Origin: Candidatus Cardinium sp. cBcalN2
Lineage (GTDB): Bacteria; Bacteroidota; Bacteroidia; Cytophagales; Amoebophilaceae
Length of the DNA: 25,489 nucleotides
Direction: 5' to 3'
Assembly (NCBI RefSeq): GCF_022810445.1
Contig: NZ_JAACGD010000120.1
Coordinates: forward strand, 1-25,489
Part shown: in pieces, positions 17,540-25,356 of the stretch
How positions within the stretch are numbered: position 1 is the first letter of the stretch
Layout: the number at the start of each line of letters is the position of its first letter
Notes under the pieces: generated by a model
Seen by the model: the letters and a program-made list of their open reading frames with translations, nothing else
Told to the model about the DNA's origin: nothing
The model's database searches: none
Position numbers and translations under genes: made by a program

Positions 17540-18445
17540 ATGGTGACGAAAATACAAATTTCTGTGATGCTTGTTGCATTATGCACATTTTTTGTAACTC
17601 ATCATTCGGCTTCTCCCATAATGCCTTCCACTACTCCAGTGGAACAATCCGTACAAAAAAATGATTTTTTTGGTAAACAAGCCGAGTTTTTCTTGCCTTT
17701 TGGTATAAAAGCTTGGGCAAAAGTAGATAAAAAAGTTATTCAGAACCGTTGGGCCCTTGGTGGTGAAATAGCTATTGGTCCTGTTATGGAATGGCATCCT
17801 TTAAATGGAATAGGTATTCAAATAGGATTGCTTTATAGTTATAATGCCTTTTTTACAGTATGTTTTTCGCTTGACCGTAAAAGATTTTTGGATACAAGTT
17901 TGTCCTCGTTTGGCACACGTGTTCTAAATGCAATTAATGCTTTATCTGCCAAAGGTGAAGGCTATATAGCCCATGGTGGTTTAGAGCATATAGCATTTCA
18001 TGCAATAAATATCCCCCTGTTTTTTGAGCTGTATCCAGAAAAAAGTCTCAGGTTGGTATGTTATGGAGGCCCTCGTTTCCTATTGACCTTGTCTAATCTA
18101 GCTATAAAAGAATTTTGTCCTGTCTATATTGATACGTCTAATATTAAAAAAATATTATTTGAAGCCTTGGATAGAGCTAAAAATCTCGATCCTGATAGTA
18201 GCACCACCCTTGATGATATAACTAATATAGCTGAAGATGGCCTATTGCAAATATATCGTTGTATTTTTAATCTTAATGTTCATCCTCATTATCATCCTTA
18301 TCCAGGTCAAAACCAACTTCTTCATAAAAAGCAGCGCTATTGGGATATCGTTTGGGATTTTGGACTTGAGTTTAGAGCAAAATCTGGATTTGTAATAGGT
18401 ATGAATGGGTTAGGGGTTGTACTGGGGTATCGTTATGTACGATAA
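17540..18445 (+). CDS. Predicted outer-membrane beta-barrel protein, copy 2
   Basis: A 301-residue paralog of the preceding gene. A signal peptide spans about residues 1-24 (ending near HHSAS). The first strands (FGIKAWAKVD, GGEIAIGPVMEW, GIQIGLLYSYNAFFTV), the IPLFFELYPE...GGPRF block and KSGFVIGMNGLG (from K281) follow copy 1 in order. It ends directly at the last strand (GYRYVR), with arginine after the aromatic residue rather than the usual terminal phenylalanine. Between the two conserved blocks it has a longer loop with a histidine cluster, HPHYHPYP (nucleotides 18283-18306). That loop is the main difference and would be exposed at the surface if the barrel prediction is right. Function unknown. 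Confidence 0.7.
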   Translation: MVTKIQISVMLVALCTFFVTHHSASPIMPSTTPVEQSVQKNDFFGKQAEFFLPFGIKAWAKVDKKVIQNRWALGGEIAIGPVMEWHPLNGIGIQIGLLYSYNAFFTVCFSLDRKRFLDTSLSSFGTRVLNAINALSAKGEGYIAHGGLEHIAFHAINIPLFFELYPEKSLRLVCYGGPRFLLTLSNLAIKEFCPVYIDTSNIKKILFEALDRAKNLDPDSSTTLDDITNIAEDGLLQIYRCIFNLNVHPHYHPYPGQNQLLHKKQRYWDIVWDFGLEFRAKSGFVIGMNGLGVVLGYRYVR

Positions 18446-18467
18446 TTTCTTCTTATTAACCAAAGTC

Positions 18468-19016
18468 ATGCAGCTAGACGAACCCTATCTTGTAGGTCTT
18501 GTGTTGCTTAGACCTACTATACATTATGATAGCAGAGGTTATTTTTTTGAAACCTACCATAAAGAAAAATATAAAGCAATGGGCTTGGATCTTTGTTTTA
18601 TACAAGAAAATCAATCTTTATCTAAAAAAGGAACGGTTCGTGGCCTTCATTACCAGCTGATTCCTTATGCACAATCCAAATTGGTTCGTGTGGTAGATGG
18701 CGTTATATGGGATGTGGTAGTAGATTTGCGTAAGGGAATGGATACATTTGGTAAATGGCAAGGATTTTTACTTTCTTCAAAAAATCAACATCAACTTTTT
18801 ATTCCTAAGGGTTTTGCCCATGGCTTTATAGCGTTAAGTAACCAAGCTATAGTGACTTATAAGTGCGATGCATACCATTGCCCAAATGCAGAACAAGGTA
18901 TTCATTTTCAAGATCCTACATTAAATATTCCTTGGGAAGATTATGGTAAACCCCAAATTATTTCAGCAAAAGATGCCGCATGGCCTCTTTTCCAAAAGGC
19001 AGTCTTTAATTTCTAA
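18468..19016 (+). CDS. rfbC: dTDP-4-dehydrorhamnose 3,5-epimerase
   Basis: RmlC/RfbC epimerises C3 and C5 of dTDP-4-keto-6-deoxyglucose in dTDP-L-rhamnose synthesis. The 182 residues from ATG 18468 match the family length and place DSRGYFFETY where it belongs. An ATG at 18435 would add 11 residues and overlap the barrel gene stop, so it is less likely. The cupin core includes GTVRGLHYQ with the catalytic-type histidine H61, the strand IPKGFAHGF, and the C-terminal YKC...EQGIHFQDP block. No rmlA, rmlB or rmlD gene is nearby, so whether it serves rhamnose or another sugar is unknown. It begins 22 bases after the second barrel gene. Confidence 0.92.
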   Translation: MQLDEPYLVGLVLLRPTIHYDSRGYFFETYHKEKYKAMGLDLCFIQENQSLSKKGTVRGLHYQLIPYAQSKLVRVVDGVIWDVVVDLRKGMDTFGKWQGFLLSSKNQHQLFIPKGFAHGFIALSNQAIVTYKCDAYHCPNAEQGIHFQDPTLNIPWEDYGKPQIISAKDAAWPLFQKAVFNF

Positions 19017-19305
19017 ATATTTATGTGAACAATAGCCTTCTTGTCAAACCCTACTTCTGTTGCTAATTTGCACATCGAGCTAATGTTTAAAGTTTCACGT
19101 ATATCTAATTAGGAGCTGGTTTTCCAAGAAGTCTATTATTGATTATAAATTTGTTTTTAAAAACTATTTGTTAAAAACATTAAAAAATACTTGCAAAACT
19201 CAATTTATATTTATATAATAACATTTTTTATTACAAAGCAACTAACAGAGTTTTTTCTATATAGATTTAAGACAGCTATATAAGGCTATTGATCCTAAAT
19301 ACGAA
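19017..19305. other. A+T-rich gap upstream of second ankyrin gene
   Basis: No gene is visible. It holds a TAAATTTG -7-like box at 19146-19153, inside the 13-mer also found before the first ankyrin gene. Overlapping the end of that 13-mer is a perfect palindrome, GTTTTTAAAAAC (19153-19164). Confidence 0.4.
19146..19153 (+). promoter_or_regulatory. Bacteroidota-type -7 box (TAAATTTG)
   Basis: Part of ATTATAAATTTGT (19142-19154), identical to 75-87 ahead of the other ankyrin gene. It lies about 150 bases before the start codon and I see no convincing -33 element, so this is weaker than the first copy. Confidence 0.2.
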
Positions 19306-20565
19306 ATGGTTATGAATCTGCTAGGTTTAGTACAAGATAGATTGCAATATATATTATATGGTATAATTTTAATATCTATCGTTACTTGTAGTAAAGTGCC
19401 CTTTGTAGTTGCTGTTCGTAAGCGTGCGCAAGAGGCTGAAAACAGGTCATCTAAGCATAATAAGCAAGCTAGCGTTTGCCCTTCTAAAACATCATCTCGC
19501 TATCGTGGTAACGAGCTTCATTGGGCCGTTATCCATTGTGATGCACATGGTGTTGAAAGGGTATTCCAGTATAAGTCAGTAAACTGCATCAAGCGTGTAC
19601 TGAAACAAAATGATAGTTGGGGAGTCCCTCCTGTATATTGGTGTTTAAATACTAATAATGTTTTAGATAAGCAACAACCGGCTCGAGGAAAAAACTATTT
19701 ATCTATATTGGAGCATTTTTTAGATAATCCTCATTTTAATCTTTTTATACGAGATAAATTCGATAGAAACTTGCTCCATTGGATAGTTATTAATAAAAAT
19801 CTAGAGGCACTGCAACTGATATTGGCTAGGTTCATAACGAACCATTCAGCCAAACTCAAGAAGCTAAGCAAAAAGGACTCGTTTGGTTATCCTCCTTTAC
19901 ATTATCTAGTTGTAGATCATTTAGATACTTGGACTAAAGCACATTCAGCTATACTGAAATATTTTTTAGAGCATGATCTAGGTGATGTTAATGCAAAAGA
20001 TGCTGAATATTTACCTTTGTTATATTGGTTAATTTACTATAACCAGTCAAAGCTTGCAGTAATAGTATTAGCATCTCGGCAGCTAGAAACATTTAGAGCG
20101 TTTATCTCTAACGCACTTGACCAATCTTGCAGCTCTCGCTTTGGCCGCAGCCATAGACCTTTGACCTTAAAACAGTTATTGGCCTCTGTAAGGGCAATTT
20201 TAGAGGTGTCTGTAAAGTTTTTAAAAACTGCTGATCAAGTAGATACAGATTTAATGAATACAAAAAAAATGTTATTAAACAGATATTTTGGTGTGGATGT
20301 ATGCAATCAACCCATTAACGGAGTGTTAGATATACTCAAGTTAGTCTTAGAATCATATAAGTTTGAAGAAGCAATCAAGCGCTTACAACAAAACCCATTA
20401 TTGGATGAACTTAAAGAAGACATAGAGGATATCTCAAAAATATTTGACTGTCCAATTTATAACGCTGATCAAGGAAACGGACTGATAGTAGACTCAAAGC
20501 CAGTTGATGAACAAAAAGTAAAAGATTTTATAAAAGAAACCTACAAAAGATATGTTTATAAATAG
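19306..20565 (+). CDS. Degenerate ankyrin-repeat protein with N-terminal membrane segment
   Basis: A 419-residue protein. A hydrophobic segment at about residues 14-28 ends with a cysteine (SIVTC); the threonine before it makes a lipobox doubtful, so it may be a membrane anchor or signal. Ankyrin-like units run from about residue 65 to 255: NELHWAVIHC, PPVYWCLNTN, RNLLHWIVINKNLEALQLIL, FGYPPLHYLVVDHLD and LPLLYWLIYYNQSKLAVIVL. In most of them tryptophan or tyrosine replaces the usual alanine after the LH or LY pair. The C-terminal 160 residues are helical and charged with no recognised domain. It could be a host-interaction protein like the first ankyrin gene, but the repeats share little with it. 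Confidence 0.7.
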   Translation: MVMNLLGLVQDRLQYILYGIILISIVTCSKVPFVVAVRKRAQEAENRSSKHNKQASVCPSKTSSRYRGNELHWAVIHCDAHGVERVFQYKSVNCIKRVLKQNDSWGVPPVYWCLNTNNVLDKQQPARGKNYLSILEHFLDNPHFNLFIRDKFDRNLLHWIVINKNLEALQLILARFITNHSAKLKKLSKKDSFGYPPLHYLVVDHLDTWTKAHSAILKYFLEHDLGDVNAKDAEYLPLLYWLIYYNQSKLAVIVLASRQLETFRAFISNALDQSCSSRFGRSHRPLTLKQLLASVRAILEVSVKFLKTADQVDTDLMNTKKMLLNRYFGVDVCNQPINGVLDILKLVLESYKFEEAIKRLQQNPLLDELKEDIEDISKIFDCPIYNADQGNGLIVDSKPVDEQKVKDFIKETYKRYVYK

Positions 20566-20705
20566 CTAGAGGGGTATCTGCTCCAAGCGTAACTATTTTA
20601 CAAGAGACATTTTTAGTGTACTGCTGCCACAGTAGTGGATAAATGCCCTAAAAGAGCTATGCTTTAAACGCTATATAAGTCTTATGAGCCTCAGGACACC
20701 ACTAG

Positions 20706-21266
20706 TTAGCTTTTATCGTTACAGCTTTTATTCCTTGTTTCATAAAACCGATGCACCCACCATCCTATAGAGCAACCAACTATCGCACCAAATAAAATAT
20801 CTGATGGATAGTGCACCCCACCATATATTCGACCATACGAAACAATAGTAGCCCATATAAAGAATAACCAGCTGAAGGGATACAGCGTTTTAAACGTTCG
20901 CCAAAAAAGCATTGCAAAAGCATATGTATTGCTCGCGTGAGATGATGGAAAACCATATATGCCTTTATAGCTACCTAACAGATGGATCTCTGTAATCGGC
21001 ATCACATAGCAAGGTCGGTATTTTGCAAAAAATGGTTTGAGCCATGTAGCAGAGGATTGATCTGAAATAACAATCGTGAAGATAAAAAGTAGCACAGCAT
21101 CCCAACCCAATCTTTTTTTAATAAAAAATATGAGCCAGATATATAGGGGAGTCCAAAAAAAAGAATTAGTTACCAATAAAAAAATAATATCCATAACTGG
21201 ATGATGCAACTGGTTTAGTATAAGAAACCATGTTTGGTCAAACCTATTGAGAATGGTTAACATCAT
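20706..21266 (-). CDS. PAP2-family membrane phosphatase
   Basis: A 186-residue integral membrane phosphatase with about five hydrophobic segments. The three active-site motifs can be read: KPFFAKYRP (K77, R84-P85), PSSH (107-110, H110) and the R146...H152...D156 block in GRIYGGVHYPSDI. Such enzymes dephosphorylate lipid phosphates. In bacteria a common substrate is undecaprenyl pyrophosphate, whose recycling supports peptidoglycan synthesis and would complement MurG here; a phosphatidylglycerophosphate or lipid A substrate is also possible. Its start overlaps the end of trmD by 23 bases in another frame, so the two are very likely translated from one mRNA. It starts with two consecutive ATG codons. 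Confidence 0.9.
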   Translation of the reverse strand: MMLTILNRFDQTWFLILNQLHHPVMDIIFLLVTNSFFWTPLYIWLIFFIKKRLGWDAVLLFIFTIVISDQSSATWLKPFFAKYRPCYVMPITEIHLLGSYKGIYGFPSSHASNTYAFAMLFWRTFKTLYPFSWLFFIWATIVSYGRIYGGVHYPSDILFGAIVGCSIGWWVHRFYETRNKSCNDKS

Positions 21267-21942
21267 CAGTAGCTAGCAGATAGGGTCGTCTTGTTTTAGT
21301 TCTAGCGAGCGTTTCTTGTTGCGTCCAGGCTTGAATAGCTTTATGATTACCAGAGCATAACACATCTGGAACCTTTTTACCCTCAAAATTATAAGGTCGT
21401 GTATAAGCAGGTGGTGCTACCAATCCATCTTGAAAAGAGTCCGTTAGTGCAGAAGAAGCATCTGATATAACACCTGGTATAACCCGAACCATAGCATCCG
21501 CTAAGACCAGTGCAGGCAATTCGCCTCCAGAAAGCACATAGTCCCCAATACTAATTTCTAGCGTAATAAAGTGCTCACGTATCCGCTCATCTATTCCTTT
21601 ATAGTGGCCACACAATAGTATCAAATGCTGCTTAAGGGAACATTTATTCACAAGATCTTGTTCTAGTGGCAGGCCATCTGGGGCCATATAAATAACTTCA
21701 TCGTAGACTCTTTCTTTTTGAAGTGCTTTGATGCAATTGGCAATTGGTTCTGCCATTAATAACATACCAGCTGCTCCACCATAGGGGTGATCGTCGATTT
21801 TACCATGTTTGTAGGGGGTATAATCACGTAAGTTATGTATGTATACCGAAAGGTATTGCTGTTTTATAGCTTTTTGAAAAATAAAATGTCTAAGTGGACT
21901 CTCAAACCACTGTGGACAACAAGTGATAATATCTAGCCGCAT
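21244..21942 (-). CDS. trmD: tRNA (guanine-N1)-methyltransferase
   Basis: TrmD methylates G37 next to the anticodon, preventing frameshifting. The 232 residues fit the family. The trefoil-knot S-adenosylmethionine site shows in LLCGHYKGIDERI (109-121) and IGDYVLSGGELPALVLADA (132-150). The substrate side has TDSFQDGL (167-174), with the catalytic aspartate D168, and YTRP. The N-terminal block is YGGAAGM, where many TrmD proteins have GGGAGM, so one glycine is alanine. The usual partners rpsP, rimM and rplS are absent. It is upstream of and overlaps the PAP2 gene. Confidence 0.95.
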   Translation of the reverse strand: MRLDIITCCPQWFESPLRHFIFQKAIKQQYLSVYIHNLRDYTPYKHGKIDDHPYGGAAGMLLMAEPIANCIKALQKERVYDEVIYMAPDGLPLEQDLVNKCSLKQHLILLCGHYKGIDERIREHFITLEISIGDYVLSGGELPALVLADAMVRVIPGVISDASSALTDSFQDGLVAPPAYTRPYNFEGKKVPDVLCSGNHKAIQAWTQQETLARTKTRRPYLLATDDVNHSQ

Positions 21943-21988
21943 CCAAGTAAGAGAAATGCCTTGTTAAACATAGCTATGTAAAAATATG

Positions 21989-22063
21989 TAGCGAGGAGGG
22001 GAGTTGAACCCCTGACCTTCGGGTTATGAATCCGACGCTCTAAACCGCCTGAGCTACCTCGCC
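21989..22063 (-). tRNA. tRNA-Met (anticodon CAT)
   Basis: Read on the minus strand, the 75 bases fold as a cloverleaf. The acceptor stem is GGCGAGG/CCTCGCT, with a G-U at the first pair and A73. The D stem is GCTC/GAGC, the anticodon loop TTCATAA gives CAT, the variable loop is AGGTC, and the T arm is AGGGG-TTCAACT-CCCCT. The anticodon stem has one A-C mismatch next to the loop. The form looks like the elongator methionine tRNA of Bacteroidota, although CAT could also be a tRNA-Ile whose C is later modified. CCA is not encoded. Confidence 0.92.
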
Positions 22064-22147
22064 CTAGATTACCTTTACTAAGTTCTATAGGTATAGTAGT
22101 TAAATTGTTTCTATATTTAGGGTAAATTTAGGCACAAATTTATAAAA

Positions 22148-23704
22148 ATGAGCAATATTGGTATTAAAAAAATTGACAAACTACTATTACGTACTTTTGT
22201 AACTACTTTTATACTATTACTTGTATTGGTATTATTTGTAATGGTCATACAAACTTTTTTCGCAGTATTTAGTAATATTGCAGGTAAAGGATTGGGCATC
22301 CGGATTTACTCAAAGTTGTTGTTTTACTTATGTTTGAATATAGTCCCTGATGCTTTTCCTGTTGCGATTCTCATGACCTCTCTTATTGTTTTTGGTAATT
22401 TTTCTGAAAGCTGTGAATTAACAGCCATGCGTTCTGTAGGCCTATCTTTACAACGTACCCTACAGTTGCCTTTTATTTTTATTCTTGTTTTAAGCAGTAC
22501 GCTCTTTTATTTTCAACATTACATTTATCCAAATAGTAAACAGAAAATTTTTGCTTTAGTAAGTGATATCTGGAAAAAAAAATCTGCTTTGTTTATTCAA
22601 CAAGGTATTTTTTGTAACAATATACCAGGATATAGTATTCGAGTAGATAAAAAATCAACTGATAATGAGTCTATGGAAGGTATTATTGTATATGATTATA
22701 CTAAAAAGTATGGAACCGTTTCTATAATAACTGCAGAGCAAGGTAGGCTCTACACTACTCCAGATGAAGGCTATTTGGTCATGGAATTGACCAATGGACA
22801 TAATTATGTAGAACCTTTACCTGCTAAACATGATGATGCTACGTATGATCAAAAACCATCTTTTTATAGAAATGGTTTTTCAAGTCAAAAACTAAGGATT
22901 AGTTTAGAGGCACTTAAGCTTGGTAAAACAAATGCTAAATACGCTCTTGAGCCAAGAACAAGAACTCGCCCGCAGTTAAAAAAAATGATTGAAGAAAGGG
23001 CGCAAGGGTTAGTAGATTATCGTAAAAATAGCCAAAAATTCTTGGTTCAAGAAGCTATTCATTACTATGGCATAGCGCCGTCGAGCTTATCATTGAATCA
23101 TGGTACAATCGAGGGATTAGCATCAACGCTTCAAACAACTAATCAAGAGGCTGATTTTATTTTGCTTAGAGATCGGCTTGTAGAAAAAAAAATTAATTCA
23201 GGTATAGAGTCCCCTACCCAACCGCATGACTATACTTTACAACGGGTTGTTCAGGATGCGTTGTATCATGTAAAGAAAAGAAAAAAAGCCTTAATCCATC
23301 AGAGAAATGATGAAACTATAGTTCAGGCAGATCTGAATGATGCTTTATATCAGCAGGAGCATCGTTGTGCAATTGCCATGCGATGTGTGATTATGTTTTT
23401 ACTAGCAGCTCCTTTAGGTTGTATTATTAGACGAGGTGGTTTTGGCATATCTGTAATCATTAGCTCTTTTTTTATATTGCTAGAGTATATTCTTTCTATA
23501 TTTGGCAGGGATTACGCTATGTCAGGTGCCATCTCCACTTTTATGGGCGCTTGGCTGCCTAACTTTATGCTATTGCCTTTTTGTTGCTTTTTTTTGGTAA
23601 AGGCCGAGCAAGGCAGAGGACTATGGTCAACCGATTGGTACGCTTTTTATATAAAAGTTAAAAACAAGATTAAGCGAAAAACTACTACAACAATAAGGTC
23701 ATAA
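22148..23704 (+). CDS. LptF/LptG-family permease (YjgP/YjgQ)
   Basis: A 518-residue inner-membrane protein. Hydrophobic segments lie at about residues 17-40, 53-75 and 100-122, and again at 408-425, 430-450 and 462-485, with a long polar domain between. This is the LptF/LptG plan: six helices around a periplasmic jellyroll. Family blocks include the N-terminal KKIDKLLLRTFVTTF, VVPDAFPVAI-like NIVPDAFPVAILM, and FGNFSESCELTAMRS. LptF and LptG, with the ATPase LptB, extract lipopolysaccharide from the inner membrane. One member is seen here; Bacteroidota often use a single gene or a distant pair. A glutamine- and lysine-rich insert occupies about residues 275-400. Confidence 0.88.
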   Translation: MSNIGIKKIDKLLLRTFVTTFILLLVLVLFVMVIQTFFAVFSNIAGKGLGIRIYSKLLFYLCLNIVPDAFPVAILMTSLIVFGNFSESCELTAMRSVGLSLQRTLQLPFIFILVLSSTLFYFQHYIYPNSKQKIFALVSDIWKKKSALFIQQGIFCNNIPGYSIRVDKKSTDNESMEGIIVYDYTKKYGTVSIITAEQGRLYTTPDEGYLVMELTNGHNYVEPLPAKHDDATYDQKPSFYRNGFSSQKLRISLEALKLGKTNAKYALEPRTRTRPQLKKMIEERAQGLVDYRKNSQKFLVQEAIHYYGIAPSSLSLNHGTIEGLASTLQTTNQEADFILLRDRLVEKKINSGIESPTQPHDYTLQRVVQDALYHVKKRKKALIHQRNDETIVQADLNDALYQQEHRCAIAMRCVIMFLLAAPLGCIIRRGGFGISVIISSFFILLEYILSIFGRDYAMSGAISTFMGAWLPNFMLLPFCCFFLVKAEQGRGLWSTDWYAFYIKVKNKIKRKTTTTIRS

Positions 23705-23842
23705 AGTGCATTTACTGGTTTTAATAAAAGTACACTTAACAATATTAATACAACATATGCGCAATTACTTGACAGTTATATTGGCAAATTTGATCTAAAA
23801 TAGTACTTTTTTGTGTTGCTTGCCGCCATGTATATTGTGCAC
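23705..23842. promoter_or_regulatory. Leader of the first Fis-type regulator gene
   Basis: The last 39 bases (23804-23842) match the sequence before the second regulator gene almost codon by codon. In frame this reads YFFVLLAAMYIVH, preceded by a TAG stop at 23801-23803. It may be a conserved promoter, or a translated leader using the GTG at 23813 or the TTG at 23816. Confidence 0.4.
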
Positions 23843-24340
23843 ATGGAAGAGCATACAGAAAAACATCAAGGAAAAATAGTCGAGGCAGCTATTAAAGAAA
23901 CGGGTTACCAAATGAAGGCAGTAGCTAGGGAGTTAAATATTGCCCGTAACACCCTTTATATTAGATTAAAGGAAGCTCAGTTAGAAGATTCGTTTATTAT
24001 AAATGTTAGCAATATCATACACTACGATTTCTCTAAAGTCTTTCCGGAAGTATATGAACGAGCTAAAGCTAAGGTGAAAAATAAGCCTGAGCGTTTCTAT
24101 TCAGATCAGCCTGATCCGTCTGGCTCATCTGATGAATTTCCTCAGTTACCATACTATGAGCATGTATATAAAAATCCATATTTTGTTGAATATAACTTAT
24201 TAATTCGAAAATATGTCAGACTGATGGAGGATTACCGTACATTGTTGAAAATTTTAACCGCTATAGCCAATAACAATGAATTAATAGGCGTTAAAAAAGA
24301 AATTATGGAGTTCTTAGAAAATGAAAAAAAAGAAAACTAA
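23843..24340 (+). CDS. Fis-type helix-turn-helix regulator, copy 1
   Basis: A 165-residue probable DNA-binding protein. A Fis-type helix-turn-helix covers about residues 8-44 (GKIVEAAIKETGYQMKAVAR then LNIARNTLYIRLKEA). It is followed by SFIINVSNIIHYDFSKVFPE, a segment resembling the small Bacteroidota regulators that end ...IS..L.HDFF. The middle is proline- and serine-rich and variable. The last 55 residues form a helical domain (KYVRLMEDYRTLL, NNNELIGVKKEI) shared with the next gene. I chose ATG 23843 because it matches the start of that paralog; a GTG at 23813 or ATG at 23828 is possible. The target genes are unknown. Confidence 0.75.
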   Translation: MEEHTEKHQGKIVEAAIKETGYQMKAVARELNIARNTLYIRLKEAQLEDSFIINVSNIIHYDFSKVFPEVYERAKAKVKNKPERFYSDQPDPSGSSDEFPQLPYYEHVYKNPYFVEYNLLIRKYVRLMEDYRTLLKILTAIANNNELIGVKKEIMEFLENEKKEN

Positions 24341-24684
24341 AGACAAAAGTTTGTTTCCATAAAAGTTTTTAGTTTTTCCCTAAAGCAGCAAATCTTACTA
24401 TCTTAAGAATAGAATTACAATTTTATTATCCTACTTTAGTGAATCCATTGCTAGGAAAATGAATTCAACGTATCATTATTTATTTAACTATTAAATTCAC
24501 CTACTTTAGGTATAGACTCCCATTCAGTACTGTGGTAGGGTTATCTACCATAGAAAAGGAATGTTCCTTAACTTTTATCCAGGCCTTGATTTTTGACCTA
24601 AAGGTAGCTTTAAAAAAATTTTACCAATGCTGTGAACAGATACGGTATTTTTTTGTTTTGCTTGCAGCTATTTATATTGCAGTT
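24341..24684. other. Gap between the two Fis-type regulator genes
   Basis: A 344-base stretch with no separate gene that I accept. The last 150 bases are open in frame with the second regulator (from GTG 24532), giving a possible N-terminal extension. CCTACTTTAG occurs twice (24431-24440 and about 24500-24509). TTTGACCTAAAGGTAG near 24594-24609 resembles TTTGATCTAAAATAG at 23789-23803 upstream of the first copy. The final 39 bases match the other gene's leader. Confidence 0.4.
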
Positions 24685-25155
24685 ATGGAACAACACAAAG
24701 GAAAAATAGTAGAAGAAGCCATTAAAAAGAGCGGCTTTCGAATGAAAGCATTGGCTAATAAGCTAGGTATTGCCCGAAATACCCTTTATACTCGGCTAAA
24801 GGAAGCTGATATAAAAGATTCATTTATTCTAGCTATTGGTAGGATTATACACTATGATTTTTCTAATGATTTTCCAGGTATAGATCAAAAGAATGAAAAT
24901 AAGTATAGGTTTAATGCTGAGGCCCCTGATTACGAGCTTAAAGAAAATAATTATAAGCTGAGCAGTGACTCTGCTGTTATAAAAGATCCTTATTTTGATA
25001 AACTACAAGCATTAAATAAAAAATATCTCAATCTAATGGAAGATTATAACAAACTTTTGCAAATTTTAATTCTGCTAGCTAACGATAATGAATTAATCGG
25101 TATTAAGCAAGACATTGTGGGATTCATCAAAAATATTCAGAGTCAGAAAGATTAA
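24685..25155 (+). CDS. Fis-type helix-turn-helix regulator, copy 2
   Basis: A 156-residue paralog of the preceding regulator. The helix-turn-helix lies at about residues 4-40 (GKIVEEAIKKSGFRMKALA then LGIARNTLYTRLKEAD), followed by DSFILAIGRIIHYDFSNDFP. The linker differs entirely from copy 1. The C-terminal part (KKYLNLMEDYNKLLQIL, NDNELIGIKQDI) is conserved. The tandem arrangement and shared ends indicate a local duplication. ATG 24685 corresponds to the copy 1 start; the frame stays open upstream to GTG 24532, which would add 51 residues including YFFVLLAAIYIAV. The function is presumably transcriptional control; no target is evident. Confidence 0.75.
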   Translation: MEQHKGKIVEEAIKKSGFRMKALANKLGIARNTLYTRLKEADIKDSFILAIGRIIHYDFSNDFPGIDQKNENKYRFNAEAPDYELKENNYKLSSDSAVIKDPYFDKLQALNKKYLNLMEDYNKLLQILILLANDNELIGIKQDIVGFIKNIQSQKD

Positions 25156-25356
25156 AACAGTTGTATCCATGCAACATGGTGGCAGGAACACGTACAAAAA
25201 AACACCCTTTGTAAAATAATTGCGATTAGCAATCATCCTTTACAGCTAAATAGAAAAACGTTTCCATTTAGCCCTATGGCAGAGGTACACACAAAAAGAA
25301 AAAAGTAAGTTCAAAACATCTTATTTGCCACTGACTTGAATAGATACCATTCAGCT
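25156..25356. other. Gene-free stretch after the regulator pair
   Basis: No gene or clear element was seen between the second regulator and the partial minus-strand frame. Confidence 0.4.

Noticed and set aside
20634..20642. DnaA-like 9-mer (AGTGGATAA)
   Set aside because: A single one-mismatch site between convergent genes, with no neighbours; expected by chance in A+T-rich DNA.
23813..23842. GTG start for the first Fis-type regulator
   Set aside because: Not used for the call because the ATG at 23843 aligns with the paralog start; kept open as a finding since the leader looks codon-constrained.
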